From assembly GCA_002394685.1 (NCBI GenBank), contig DGUP01000038.1:9706-57179 (forward strand): a stretch of 47,474 nt of DNA. Reading direction: 5' to 3'. This document shows positions 31,084 to 39,490 of this stretch, piece after piece. The position numbers and the translations under genes are program-made. The stretch comes from Treponema sp. UBA4307 (GTDB lineage: Bacteria > Spirochaetota > Spirochaetia > Treponematales > Treponemataceae). A model generated the notes under the pieces. That model had not been told where the DNA came from. It did not search any database and worked only from the letters and a program-made list of their open reading frames with translations. How positions within the stretch are numbered: the stretch's first letter is position 1; each line of letters opens with the position of its first letter.

Positions 31084-32928
31084 CTAAGCCTTATTAAGAC
31101 GTGATTCGAGATCATCCAAGATAGCTGTGAGTTCTTTTGGAAGATGCTTACCGAACTTAGGATAGTGGTTTTCGCGGATGTCCTTAACTTCCTTCTTCCA
31201 TCCTTCAACATCAACCTTGAGGATTTCAGGAAGAGTCTTCTTGTAGCAGTCATCCAGACCGTCTGTATTGATTGCACCTTCTTTTGGCATAAATCCGATT
31301 GGTGTATCAACATAGTTGTCTTTTCCGTCACAGCGGTCGAAGATCCATTCAAGAACGCGGCTGTTGTCACCGTATCCTGGCCACATGAATCCACCTGGGA
31401 GATCAGGATTGTTGTCATCCTTGCGGAACCAGTTAACGTAGAAGATCTTAGGAAGCTTGTCCTGATCTGCCTTAGCACCTACGTCAATCCAGTGCTGGAA
31501 GTAGTCACCCATGTTGTATCCACAGAATGGAATGATAGCGAATGGGTCACGGCGGATCTTACCAACTTCGTCTGCGTTGATTGTAGAAGCAGCTGTGATT
31601 TCTGAACCTACGATAGATCCAAGGAATACACCGTGGTTCCAAGAGCGGCTCTGGTGTACGAGAGGTACTGTTGAAGGACGGCGTCCACCAAAGAGGATAG
31701 CAGAAATAGGTACACCTTCTGGAGATTCCCAGTCAGATGCAATACATGGACACTGCTTTGCAGGAGCTGTAAAGCGTGCGTTTGGATGTGCGAATTCTTC
31801 ACCCTTAGGAGACTTGTCCTTTGGAAGTGCATCACGTGTGTTACCCTTCCAGTCAACAAGCTTACCCTTAGCAGGATATCCGATTCCTTCCCACCATACA
31901 TCGCCGTCTTCTGTAAGAGCACAGTTTGTGTAAATTGTATTCTTTTCAGCAGAGATGAGGGCGTTCTTGTTAGACTGTGCAGATGTTCCTGGAGCAACTC
32001 CGAAGAATCCTGCTTCTGGGTTGATAGCATAGAGACGACCGTCCTTACCGAACTTCATCCATGCAATATCATCACCAACTGTTTCAACCTTCCATCCAGG
32101 AATTGTTGGAATAAGCATAGCCAGGTTTGTCTTTCCACAAGCTGATGGGAATGCACCAGTTACGTACTTAACTTCACCCTTAGGATTTGTCAGCTTAAGG
32201 ATAAGCATGTGTTCTGCCAGCCAGCCTTCTTCGCGGGCAATAACAGTTGCAATGCGGAGTGCGAAACACTTCTTTCCGAGAAGAGCGTTTCCACCGTATC
32301 CAGAACCGTAAGACCATACAAGATGTTCTTCTGGGAACTGTGAAATATATTTGTGTTCAACATCAGCACATGGCCAGATGCCGTTGTCAGATTCACCATT
32401 GTTAAGTGGCTTACCAACTGAGTGGAGACATGGAACGAAGTTATCATCAAGATACTGCCAAACCTTTTCGCCTGCGCGTGTCATGATGTCCATGTTCAAT
32501 ACAACGTATTCTGAATCTGTAAGTTCAACACCATACTTTGCGATTGGAGAACCAAGAGGTCCCATGCAGAATGGAATTACATACATTGTACGACCGTGCA
32601 TACAACCAGTGTAAAGTCCCTTCATTGTAGCCTTGAGTTCTTTTGGATCGATCCAGTGGTTTGTTGGACCAGCATCTTCTTCCTTAACAGAAGAGATAAA
32701 TGTACGAGCTTCTACACGAGCAACATCGCTAGGAAGTGAACGGAATAAGAAACAATTTTCTTTTGCCTTAAGTGGAGTAGCAAGACCAGCTTTAACACAT
32801 TTCTGCATTAATTCGTCATACTCTTTCTTTGAACCATCAACAACTACAACATTGTCAGGTTCACACATCTTAACACATTCTTCAATCCAAGCTTTGATCT
32901 TGGCATTTTTAATGTCATTAACAGTCAT
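31084..32928 (-). CDS. pckG: Phosphoenolpyruvate carboxykinase (GTP)
   Basis: A 614-residue GTP-type PEPCK converting oxaloacetate and PEP, used for gluconeogenesis or, in CO2-rich gut anaerobes, for PEP carboxylation towards succinate. The nucleotide loop with its reactive cysteine is visible (FPSACGKTNLAML), with the metal/GTP segment VGDDIAWMKFG, the RYNDE-type region and FNWFRK-like FYVNWFRKD. Length is typical for the GTP class (~600) and longer than ATP-PEPCK. AAGGAGT lies before the ATG. It has its own promoter with a ~110-nt leader and a terminator. A partial duplicate lies at 28070-28193. Confidence 0.95.
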   Translation of the reverse strand: MTVNDIKNAKIKAWIEECVKMCEPDNVVVVDGSKKEYDELMQKCVKAGLATPLKAKENCFLFRSLPSDVARVEARTFISSVKEEDAGPTNHWIDPKELKATMKGLYTGCMHGRTMYVIPFCMGPLGSPIAKYGVELTDSEYVVLNMDIMTRAGEKVWQYLDDNFVPCLHSVGKPLNNGESDNGIWPCADVEHKYISQFPEEHLVWSYGSGYGGNALLGKKCFALRIATVIAREEGWLAEHMLILKLTNPKGEVKYVTGAFPSACGKTNLAMLIPTIPGWKVETVGDDIAWMKFGKDGRLYAINPEAGFFGVAPGTSAQSNKNALISAEKNTIYTNCALTEDGDVWWEGIGYPAKGKLVDWKGNTRDALPKDKSPKGEEFAHPNARFTAPAKQCPCIASDWESPEGVPISAILFGGRRPSTVPLVHQSRSWNHGVFLGSIVGSEITAASTINADEVGKIRRDPFAIIPFCGYNMGDYFQHWIDVGAKADQDKLPKIFYVNWFRKDDNNPDLPGGFMWPGYGDNSRVLEWIFDRCDGKDNYVDTPIGFMPKEGAINTDGLDDCYKKTLPEILKVDVEGWKKEVKDIRENHYPKFGKHLPKELTAILDDLESRLNKA

Positions 32929-33044
32929 TTAACGACTCCTTGATTTTTGGAAAAGAAAGCAAGAAACAGAGGTTTTTACAACGTAATTCTACTGTTTTCA
33001 ACTGTCCGAGCTTCAGCGCAGACCCTTCTTTTTCCTTCCCCCAA

Positions 33045-33073
33045 ATAATACCTTTTTTTAACTGCTTATTCAA
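33045..33073 (-). promoter_or_regulatory. Candidate pckG promoter
   Basis: On the minus strand TTGAAT (33073-33068), 17 nt, TATTAT (33050-33045). The predicted leader of about 110 nt holds no clear riboswitch. Confidence 0.5.
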
Positions 33074-33183
33074 CAATTGTAACTTGAATCTTGCTTAATT
33101 AATTATATGTTTATTGATGATTTCCCTTCATTAAAAAAGAAAAGGGGACTGTCAAAAATAATTCTCTGTGATAAAATGCAGCA

Positions 33184-33723
33184 ATGACTGAAAATAGATT
33201 TAATTACTGTCCTGACTGCGGGTCCAGGAATATTCAGACTAAAGGTAATGGAAGAAAATGGCTTTGTCCTGACTGCGGCCTGGAACTTTACAACAATGTG
33301 GCTGCGGCAGTGGGGGTAATCCTTCAAAATGATAAGGGGGAAATCCTCTTTGAAAAAAGGGCTAAAGAACCTGCAAAAGGAAAACTGGCTCTTCCAGGAG
33401 GCTTTCTTGAACCTGGTGAACGTGCTGAAAGTGGTGCTGTCCGGGAATGCAGGGAAGAAACTGGAGTAGAAATTGACGGTCTTGATTTTCTCTGTTCTTT
33501 TCCCAATACATATGAATACAAGGGGCTGGTTTATAAAACCTGTGACTTGTTTTTTACAGCCCGGCTTCCTGAAAACTGCAGTCTTAAGGCTGAAGAGTCT
33601 GAAGTAAGCGGATTTGTCTGGCTCAAACTGGAAACTCCTGCTGACGTAGAAAAAGCGCCTCTTGCATTTCCTTCAGCAGTAGAGACCCTTAAATTTTTCC
33701 TGAGGGAACCTGGAAAAGCTTAA
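33184..33723 (+). CDS. Nudix hydrolase with N-terminal zinc ribbon
   Basis: A 179-residue protein. Residues 9-32 form a zinc ribbon (CPDCGSRN ... CPDCG), and the rest is a Nudix domain with an intact box (GGFLEPGERAESGAVRECREETGVEI has the G-x5-E-x7-REx2EExG pattern; given here in short form GGFLEPGE and RECREETG). The architecture resembles NudC-type NAD or nucleotide diphosphatases, but the substrate is unknown. There is no Shine-Dalgarno; TAAAAT ends 6 nt before the ATG, suggesting a leaderless mRNA. Confidence 0.85.
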   Translation: MTENRFNYCPDCGSRNIQTKGNGRKWLCPDCGLELYNNVAAAVGVILQNDKGEILFEKRAKEPAKGKLALPGGFLEPGERAESGAVRECREETGVEIDGLDFLCSFPNTYEYKGLVYKTCDLFFTARLPENCSLKAEESEVSGFVWLKLETPADVEKAPLAFPSAVETLKFFLREPGKA

Positions 33724-33772
33724 TTTTTTTCAAGGTAACTCTGAATAAAAATCATTAGTGGAGATTTTTCTT

Positions 33773-34075
33773 ATGAAAATTGAATTGATTATTTGTATTG
33801 CAGGACTTTCCCTTCTTGCCCTGATTCTTGTTTCTTTTGGAATTCAGATTTCCCTTGCAAAAAAGAAATTGTCTCCGGAACATTATCTTCGTAAGGCAGA
33901 AAAAAAATTCTGGGGAGTGTTGATCCTTGCAATTGTACTCAACATTCTGCCAATACTGATTCCACTTAAACCCTGGGTTATTGCTGTGGTAGAAGGCTGC
34001 GGCTGTGCAGGAAGCATGGCGGTTTTAAGGGACAGGCTTCAAAGCTTAAAAAATGCTCCTGGTGGAGAAGAATAG
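33773..34075 (+). CDS. Small membrane protein of unknown function
   Basis: A 100-residue protein with two hydrophobic segments (ELIICIAGLSLLALILVSFG and WGVLILAIVLNILPILIPL). Between them is a basic loop (AKKKLSPEHYLRKAEKKF), and the C-terminus contains EGCGCAGS. No family is recognised. GGAG lies 10 nt before the ATG; an in-frame GTG at 33758 was rejected for that reason. It follows the Nudix gene by 49 nt and may share its transcript. Confidence 0.55.
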   Translation: MKIELIICIAGLSLLALILVSFGIQISLAKKKLSPEHYLRKAEKKFWGVLILAIVLNILPILIPLKPWVIAVVEGCGCAGSMAVLRDRLQSLKNAPGGEE

Positions 34076-34147
34076 ACCTGCTTTATCCGGAAAAAATTAT
34101 AAAATTAAAAAAAATCTTTTCTTCCATAGAAATTTTCCAATTAGGAC

Positions 34148-34176
34148 TAGACAAAACTATGGGGATTTGTTAATAT
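34148..34176 (+). promoter_or_regulatory. tRNA-Cys promoter
   Basis: TAGACA (34148-34153), 17 nt, TAATAT (34171-34176), 15 nt before the tRNA 5' end. Confidence 0.6.
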
Positions 34177-34191
34177 CCTAACACTTAATAA

Positions 34192-34263
34192 GGGGTCTTA
34201 CCCAAGTGGTAAGGGAGAGGTCTGCAAAACCTTTATGCAGCGGTTCGATTCCGCTAGACCCCT
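34192..34263 (+). tRNA. tRNA-Cys (anticodon GCA)
   Basis: A cloverleaf of 72 nt. Acceptor arms GGGGTCT (34192-34198) and AGACCCC (34256-34262) are perfect. The anticodon stem GAGGT/ACCTT encloses CTGCAAA with anticodon GCA. The T arm is AGCGG-TTCGATT-CCGCT. The discriminator base is T, as expected for cysteine tRNA. The CCA end is not encoded and must be added by a nucleotidyltransferase. Confidence 0.93.
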
Positions 34264-34273
34264 AGCAAAAATG

Positions 34274-34302
34274 CTCCTGCTGAAAAACAGGAGTTTTTTT
34301 TT
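34274..34302 (+). terminator. tRNA-Cys terminator
   Basis: CTCCTG (34274-34279) pairs with CAGGAG (34288-34293), followed by nine T residues. Confidence 0.9.
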
Positions 34303-34349
34303 GCCTTCCAGGCCTTTCGAGCTAAGCTGGGGTCTGTTTTTATATATAC

Positions 34350-34378
34350 GGGGCTTCCATACGGATGCCCCTTTTTTT
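34350..34378 (+). terminator. Second terminator downstream of tRNA-Cys
   Basis: GGGGC-T-TCC pairs with GGA-T-GCCCC (34350-34371), followed by seven T residues. No protein gene lies between it and the previous terminator, so it is either a back-up terminator or the end of an unrecognised small RNA. Confidence 0.75.
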
Positions 34379-34389
34379 ATTGAAGACTT

Positions 34390-35058
34390 CTATTCAGTAC
34401 GCTTAGGCTTTGTGTAGATGTAGAATTCCGGGGCTTTATAATCAATCCACCAGCCCCCATTGTAAAATCCGTTGTTATTTGCAGTAGGGCAGACAAAAAT
34501 CACTTTAAGGGGATTCTCCGTATTGTAGAAGAATTCATTTGATTCCCAGCTGCCGGAATTTTCGGCTTTAACCCAGAAGTGTTGGTCTTTTGGGGTGGAA
34601 ACGGTAATTTTATAGGAGCCGGGAGCCAGGTTCAGGTGCATGGCCATTCCCCCGTCAAGATAATAACTTTTCTGATAGGAGTGAAGGGTGTAAACCTGTC
34701 CGTGCCTCATAAGCCAGCGCCAGAAATCATTGGGATCCTTATAGAAAACCTTTGAATTGGCAACCCATTCGTATTCCGCTTTACGGATTACTTCCTTATC
34801 GTAAGTTACATCCCGGCCGGTAACAGTATCTTCTATTTTTATCCAGCAGCGGGTCATATTCATTTTTTCTGTATTCTCCGGGCGGTAAATTATCAGTTCC
34901 CAGGGATTAAAGTGTATGCCGGCAGACTGGGTTTTTGTTTCCGGATCAATGGCCCAGGAGCTGTGGTCACTTGGAGACGTAAGGGGCTGGGAAGAAGGTG
35001 AAAGTAATGTGAGGAAAAATATAAATGTGAAAAATATAGCCTTATAAATCTTCTTCAT
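34390..35058 (-). CDS. Secreted protein of unknown function
   Basis: A 222-residue protein with a signal-like N-terminus (MKKIYKAIFFTFIFFLTLLS) and a mature part rich in aromatic residues (FWRWLMRHGQVY, GGWWIDYKAPEFYIYT). APGSYKITVSTPKDQ suggests a beta-sandwich. No family is recognised. It is divergent from the galactan operon and so faces the same intergenic control region. A surface or periplasmic accessory role is possible but unsupported. Confidence 0.6.
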   Translation of the reverse strand: MKKIYKAIFFTFIFFLTLLSPSSQPLTSPSDHSSWAIDPETKTQSAGIHFNPWELIIYRPENTEKMNMTRCWIKIEDTVTGRDVTYDKEVIRKAEYEWVANSKVFYKDPNDFWRWLMRHGQVYTLHSYQKSYYLDGGMAMHLNLAPGSYKITVSTPKDQHFWVKAENSGSWESNEFFYNTENPLKVIFVCPTANNNGFYNGGWWIDYKAPEFYIYTKPKRTE

Positions 35059-35110
35059 GCTGCTCCTTCATAAAATCGGCAAAAAAAAGCTGAAAATTTA
35101 AAAATTCTGT

Positions 35111-35139
35111 TTGACATGTGGAAAAAGTGGCCCTAAACT
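35111..35139 (+). promoter_or_regulatory. Promoter of the galactan operon
   Basis: TTGACA (35111-35116), 17 nt, TAAACT (35134-35139). The start site is expected near 35146, immediately before a 27-bp dyad. Confidence 0.7.
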
Positions 35140-35149
35140 GAATTTGAAG

Positions 35150-35176
35150 TCAACACGTGTAGATTATACAAGTTGA
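35150..35176. promoter_or_regulatory. Operator-like 27-bp dyad of the galactan operon
   Basis: TCAAC ... GTTGA with further internal symmetry (GT-TA and TA-AC positions) and a perfect ACACGTGT palindrome in the left half. It lies just downstream of the predicted start site, where a bound repressor would block transcription. Confidence 0.5.
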
Positions 35177-35212
35177 TTATATCTAGCTGGAATTTAAATA
35201 AGGGGGCAGAAA

Positions 35213-37198
35213 GTGAAAAAACTGGGGAAGGTAATAGTCCTTTTGCTGGCAGTATGGAGTGCAGCCTATGCAAAGCCTGCAAGTGAAGCTGACAGCGTTA
35301 AACAGGAAATTTTTGTAGAACCAGTTGCAGGTCTTTCAGAGGACTTTATGATGGGAGTTGATATTTCATCTCTCGCTGATATTGAAAAGGCTGGCGGCAA
35401 ATACTACAACGCAAACGGTAAGGCAGAGGACCTTTTTAAAATCCTTAAGGACAACGGAGTTAACTGGGTACGCCTCCGTGTATGGAACAATCCTACTTAC
35501 GCAGCAGATTTGTATGACTGGGAAGGCAAGCTTATTGCAAAAAAAGGTCAGGCTTACGGTGGTGGAAATAACTCTGTAAAAGTTGACCTGGATCTGGCAA
35601 AAAGAGCTAAGGCTGCCGGTTTTAAACTGATGATTGATTTCCACTATTCAGATACCTGGGCTGATCCTGGTAAACAGAATATGCCTCAGGACTGGGCGGG
35701 TATGTCTTATGCAGAAATTGAAAATGCAATTGAGAAATTTACAGCCGATTCCCTGAAAGAATTTATTGATGCAGGTGCAAGACCAGATGCAGTTCAGATT
35801 GGTAATGAATTGAATGGTGGATTTATCTGGCCTGTTGGAAAGACCTGGGCAAATGATGGTGAAAAAATCGGCGGCATGAAGGAATTTACAAAACTTTTGA
35901 ACAGAGCTTCTGCCGGTGTACGCAAGGCTGAAAACGGCGGCGACAAAATCAAAATTGTAATTCATCTTGCTGACGGTGGAGACCAGGAACTTTACAAATA
36001 TGTTTTTGATGAAGTTAAAAAGGCAAAGGTTGATTATGACATTATTGGTCTTTCCTTCTACACATACTGGCATGGAAGAGATGCTGACCTTAAGGCAAAT
36101 CTTGAAATGCTGTCAAAGCGCTATGGAAAAGAACTGGCTGTTGTAGAAACCGCTTATGGTTATACAGAAGAAGACGGAGACAGTCAGGGTAACAACTTTA
36201 TGATTTTCTCTCAGGAAAACGATGGCTACCGTGCTTCAGTTCAGGGGCAGGCAACTGCAGTTCGTGACATTATTGCGGCTGTTGCTTCTGTAAAGGGTGG
36301 ATGCGGAGTCTTCTACTGGGAACCTGCGTGGATTCCTGTAAAGGGTGCAGGCCTTTCTGCTACAGAAGGTGCAACCTGGGAAAATCAGGGTATGGTTGAT
36401 TTTAAGGGAAGGGTGCTTCCTTCAATGAACGTCTGGAATCTTGTAAGGGGAAAAAATCCTTCTTCAAATACCTGGGGCGGTTCATCTGCAAACAAATCTT
36501 CATTTGAAATTTACGATATGGCAGACAATGTTTCTGTCATTACAAAACCGGGAACAGCTCCAGCTTTGCCAAAGCAGGTTAAGGTTGTAAGGGAAAATGA
36601 CCGTGAATATCTACTTGACGTAAAGTGGGACGCTCACGACTGGACTGCTGAAAAAGAAGCCCGCACTGTGCGCATTTACGGAAGCATTGAAGGTTCTGCA
36701 TTTAAGCCTTGGATTGACGTTGAAATTTCTACAAAGGTAAATCTTCTGGCAGATTCTTCATTTGAAAGCGGCAAGCAGATTAAGGATGGAAAAATCGGTG
36801 CATGGAAACTGAACGGTTCTTCTACAGCCTGCTATCTGGAAAACAACAAGGGAAATGCCCGCACCGGTAAATGGACTTACAAATACTGGCTGGCAAACGG
36901 CTTTGAATCAATCCTCTCACAGGAAATAAAGGGAATTGAAAACGGAACTTACGTGCTTTCTGTATGGGCAATGGGCGGCGGCGGAGAGAACAACATTCGT
37001 CTCTTTGCGGCAAATTACGGCAGCGGTAAAAAGCAGATTACTGCAAAAATCGTAAACACCGGCTGGCAGGACTGGCACAAGTACGAAATAGAAATTCCTG
37101 TTACCAATAATCAAATTACAGTAGGTATTTATCTGGATACAAATGCAGGCAACTGGGGTAATTTCGACGACATGGAACTTTACCTCAAGCAGAACTAA
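35213..37198 (+). CDS. GH53 arabinogalactan endo-beta-1,4-galactanase with C-terminal carbohydrate-binding module
   Basis: A 661-residue secreted enzyme that cuts beta-1,4-galactan side chains of pectin. The signal peptide ends at AYA. The GH53 barrel spans about residues 40-400: MGVDISSL, WVRLRVWN, FHYSDTWADPGKQ, acid/base E199 in GNELNGG, nucleophile E312 in VVETAYG. The C-terminal ~160 residues (DSSFESG to WGNFDDMELYL) look like a CBM61-type galactan-binding domain. The start is GTG with AGGGGG 7 nt upstream; there is no lipobox, unlike the second GH53 of this operon. First gene of the operon. Confidence 0.92.
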   Translation: MKKLGKVIVLLLAVWSAAYAKPASEADSVKQEIFVEPVAGLSEDFMMGVDISSLADIEKAGGKYYNANGKAEDLFKILKDNGVNWVRLRVWNNPTYAADLYDWEGKLIAKKGQAYGGGNNSVKVDLDLAKRAKAAGFKLMIDFHYSDTWADPGKQNMPQDWAGMSYAEIENAIEKFTADSLKEFIDAGARPDAVQIGNELNGGFIWPVGKTWANDGEKIGGMKEFTKLLNRASAGVRKAENGGDKIKIVIHLADGGDQELYKYVFDEVKKAKVDYDIIGLSFYTYWHGRDADLKANLEMLSKRYGKELAVVETAYGYTEEDGDSQGNNFMIFSQENDGYRASVQGQATAVRDIIAAVASVKGGCGVFYWEPAWIPVKGAGLSATEGATWENQGMVDFKGRVLPSMNVWNLVRGKNPSSNTWGGSSANKSSFEIYDMADNVSVITKPGTAPALPKQVKVVRENDREYLLDVKWDAHDWTAEKEARTVRIYGSIEGSAFKPWIDVEISTKVNLLADSSFESGKQIKDGKIGAWKLNGSSTACYLENNKGNARTGKWTYKYWLANGFESILSQEIKGIENGTYVLSVWAMGGGGENNIRLFAANYGSGKKQITAKIVNTGWQDWHKYEIEIPVTNNQITVGIYLDTNAGNWGNFDDMELYLKQN

Positions 37199-37220
37199 TT
37201 GACTTTTTATGGGAGATACG

Positions 37221-38999
37221 ATGAAAAAACGTATAATGACAATTGCAGCGGCACTTTTGATTTCAGGTGCAGCTTTTGCTCAGGCAGCAGATGATGGATT
37301 TGTAGTTCCGCTGGATAAAGATTTAACTTTTGCTATAAAAGAAAATGCGGCTCCTCAGACTGCGGCTGCTTCAGGACCAGCTATCCTTCAGGGAATCTGG
37401 ATTGAAACAACTGCCCAGAGTGATTTCCTTATCAGGGATATTGCTACTGGTGAAAAAAGCGGATTTGAAATTGATCAGGTTCACTTTATTTCAAATGCAA
37501 ACTGGTGGTTCTGGGGCGACATTAATAAAACCTTCCACCTTGATGCAGAAATTTCTGTATGGAATTTTGACATGACACTTTTCCAGGCAAACTCTTATGC
37601 CGGAAATATTCCTCTCACAACCTGGGCCGATGGTCTGCAGGGACTTGTCAGTTTCTTATTCAGCCCGATTTACAATGGAAATGACAGTGTGGGCAGCATG
37701 AATAAGCTGGGATTGAATATTGCAACTCCATGGTTTGACACATTGATTGGTTATGGTTCACTTCAGGCAAACGGAATGTCTTCTTTTGAAGGAATTTACA
37801 ATGTTCTTGATCCATGGCTGGATGTTGGTAAGGGCTTTACAGAAATTCGTCTTGGAAAAAATTTACAGTCTTTTGGAAACTTTAAGTTCAATGCTGTTGC
37901 AGCTCTCAGTCAGATGAGGGGAACTTACGGTATGTATGATTTCCTGACTGTAAAATACGGTGACCTTGTTGAGTCTGCAATTACTTTCGGAAGCAAAACT
38001 TCTGCTGAAAATCTTTTCTATTATAACACTGCAGATACAAATGCTTTGTCTGCTTACGCTGCAGTTACTCCAAATGATTCTCTGAAAGTTGAAGCTCACG
38101 TGCTGGACACATTTGGTTCAACAGTTACAGAAGGCTTTGATGCAATGGCAGTTGCTGGCCGGGTATCTTATTCTGGAAATCTGAAAGGCGAACTTAATGC
38201 CGCTGCCAGTGTAAGTTATGCAGGCAGTCAGGTTGATTCAGTATGGGGTTCTGACGGACAGGCTTACGACAACATTAATGCAGATTCAATTACAGCCAGA
38301 ATCAATGCAGATTATTCTCCTCTGGAATTCCTGAAGATTTCCCTGGATGAAACTGCCAGCTTTAATGATGTGGATGCTCTTGCAGATGGTCTTTACACTT
38401 TCCGCACTCAGCCGGTAATTGATTTTGATTTGAATCCTCTTATCAGTAAAGATATTACAATTGGTGCTTACGGAGTGTTTGGTCTGGACCGCCTTTCAAA
38501 GGAAACCTCTTCTTCACAGGAAATTGTTCCTTACATGGATGAAGCCGGTGTGGAACTTACACTTACAGATTTCCTTGTTAACAAAATCACTTTTGATTAC
38601 GGCCTTAGTTTTAACTACGATGATTCAACAAAGTGGACCGGGGGCAATTCATATTCTTACAGCAAAATCTACAATTCATTTATGGTGAATGCCCAGCTTA
38701 ATGACAAGGTGAATGTTCATGGTGCAGCCATTCTCCGCATCAATTCAACTGAAGATGCTTCTTTTGTTCCAATGGGATTTGCCTTTGGTGCAAAATTCGA
38801 CAAGCTGCCTCTTCCAGGTTCTCCATCACTCTGGACTCACTTCTGCTACGGTATGAATCCTTATGAAAGTGACAATTATTCATTGTACAGGGCAGATGAT
38901 TCACAGAACAAACCTGCTCACAGAACTTATCTTCTTAACACTCTTGAAGGAAGTACAACAAAGAGTCAGATCAGCATGGGCTTAATCTGGAATCTGTAG
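37221..38999 (+). CDS. Outer-membrane beta-barrel protein (candidate porin of the galactan locus)
   Basis: A 592-residue exported protein (signal MKKRIMTIAAALLISGAAFA). The mature part is rich in alternating polar/hydrophobic strands with aromatic girdle residues and ends in SQISMGLIWNL, as in spirochaete outer-membrane barrels. Located 22 nt after the first GH53 gene and ahead of three lipoproteins, it is likely to let galacto-oligosaccharides across the outer membrane. This is inference from position and composition; no named family was confirmed. GGAG before the ATG at 37221 decides the start over an in-frame ATG at 37209. Confidence 0.6.
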   Translation: MKKRIMTIAAALLISGAAFAQAADDGFVVPLDKDLTFAIKENAAPQTAAASGPAILQGIWIETTAQSDFLIRDIATGEKSGFEIDQVHFISNANWWFWGDINKTFHLDAEISVWNFDMTLFQANSYAGNIPLTTWADGLQGLVSFLFSPIYNGNDSVGSMNKLGLNIATPWFDTLIGYGSLQANGMSSFEGIYNVLDPWLDVGKGFTEIRLGKNLQSFGNFKFNAVAALSQMRGTYGMYDFLTVKYGDLVESAITFGSKTSAENLFYYNTADTNALSAYAAVTPNDSLKVEAHVLDTFGSTVTEGFDAMAVAGRVSYSGNLKGELNAAASVSYAGSQVDSVWGSDGQAYDNINADSITARINADYSPLEFLKISLDETASFNDVDALADGLYTFRTQPVIDFDLNPLISKDITIGAYGVFGLDRLSKETSSSQEIVPYMDEAGVELTLTDFLVNKITFDYGLSFNYDDSTKWTGGNSYSYSKIYNSFMVNAQLNDKVNVHGAAILRINSTEDASFVPMGFAFGAKFDKLPLPGSPSLWTHFCYGMNPYESDNYSLYRADDSQNKPAHRTYLLNTLEGSTTKSQISMGLIWNL

Positions 39000-39011
39000 G
39001 GAGAAATGAAA

Positions 39012-39479
39012 ATGAAGAAAGGAATAATTTTTAAAACCATATTATTCACATCAGTAATTGCACTGGCAGGACTTTTCTTTACAGGCTGTCCTGATGTGAA
39101 TGGCCTTCATAATCAGCAGGCCGCAAATCTGACAATCGTATTTACAAACTTTCCAGATTCCGTAACTGGTGATTATGCAATTCCAGGTGATTTTAACGGT
39201 GATGAAGACTGGGAAAATGGAATCGATAACATTGACATTGTAATGAAAAACGGTGAAGGAACATCAAATCAGTTTTCTGTAACCGCAACCTGGGTAAAGT
39301 TTTCACTTGTAAAAACAAAGGACACAAGCTGGCTCCGGGGCTGGTCTTCAGAAGTTACTGGTAATGCTGCAGATAACGGCAAGTATATAAATTTCTGGGC
39401 TGATGTGGATTTAAGTGCAGGGGATATTACTGTCACAGTTGACGGCAGTTCAGGCACCGCAGTGGTAACAGCTGAATAA
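39012..39479 (+). CDS. Lipoprotein of the galactan locus (155 residues)
   Basis: A short lipoprotein (MKKGIIFKTILFTSVIALAG then FFTGC). The mature region, VNGLHNQQAANLTIVFTNF onwards, is predicted to be a beta-sandwich. It has tryptophans (DEDWENG, TWVKFS, SWLRGW) suited to sugar stacking, with a GDFNGDEDW segment like those of carbohydrate-binding domains. No family is confirmed. GGGAG lies 8 nt before this ATG, so it is preferred to the one at 39006. It follows the barrel gene by 12 nt. Confidence 0.65.
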   Translation: MKKGIIFKTILFTSVIALAGLFFTGCPDVNGLHNQQAANLTIVFTNFPDSVTGDYAIPGDFNGDEDWENGIDNIDIVMKNGEGTSNQFSVTATWVKFSLVKTKDTSWLRGWSSEVTGNAADNGKYINFWADVDLSAGDITVTVDGSSGTAVVTAE

Positions 39480-39490
39480 GGAGATTTGGA

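Noticed and set aside
34235..34417. 60-codon plus-strand frame
   Set aside because: It begins inside tRNA-Cys and runs through two terminators.
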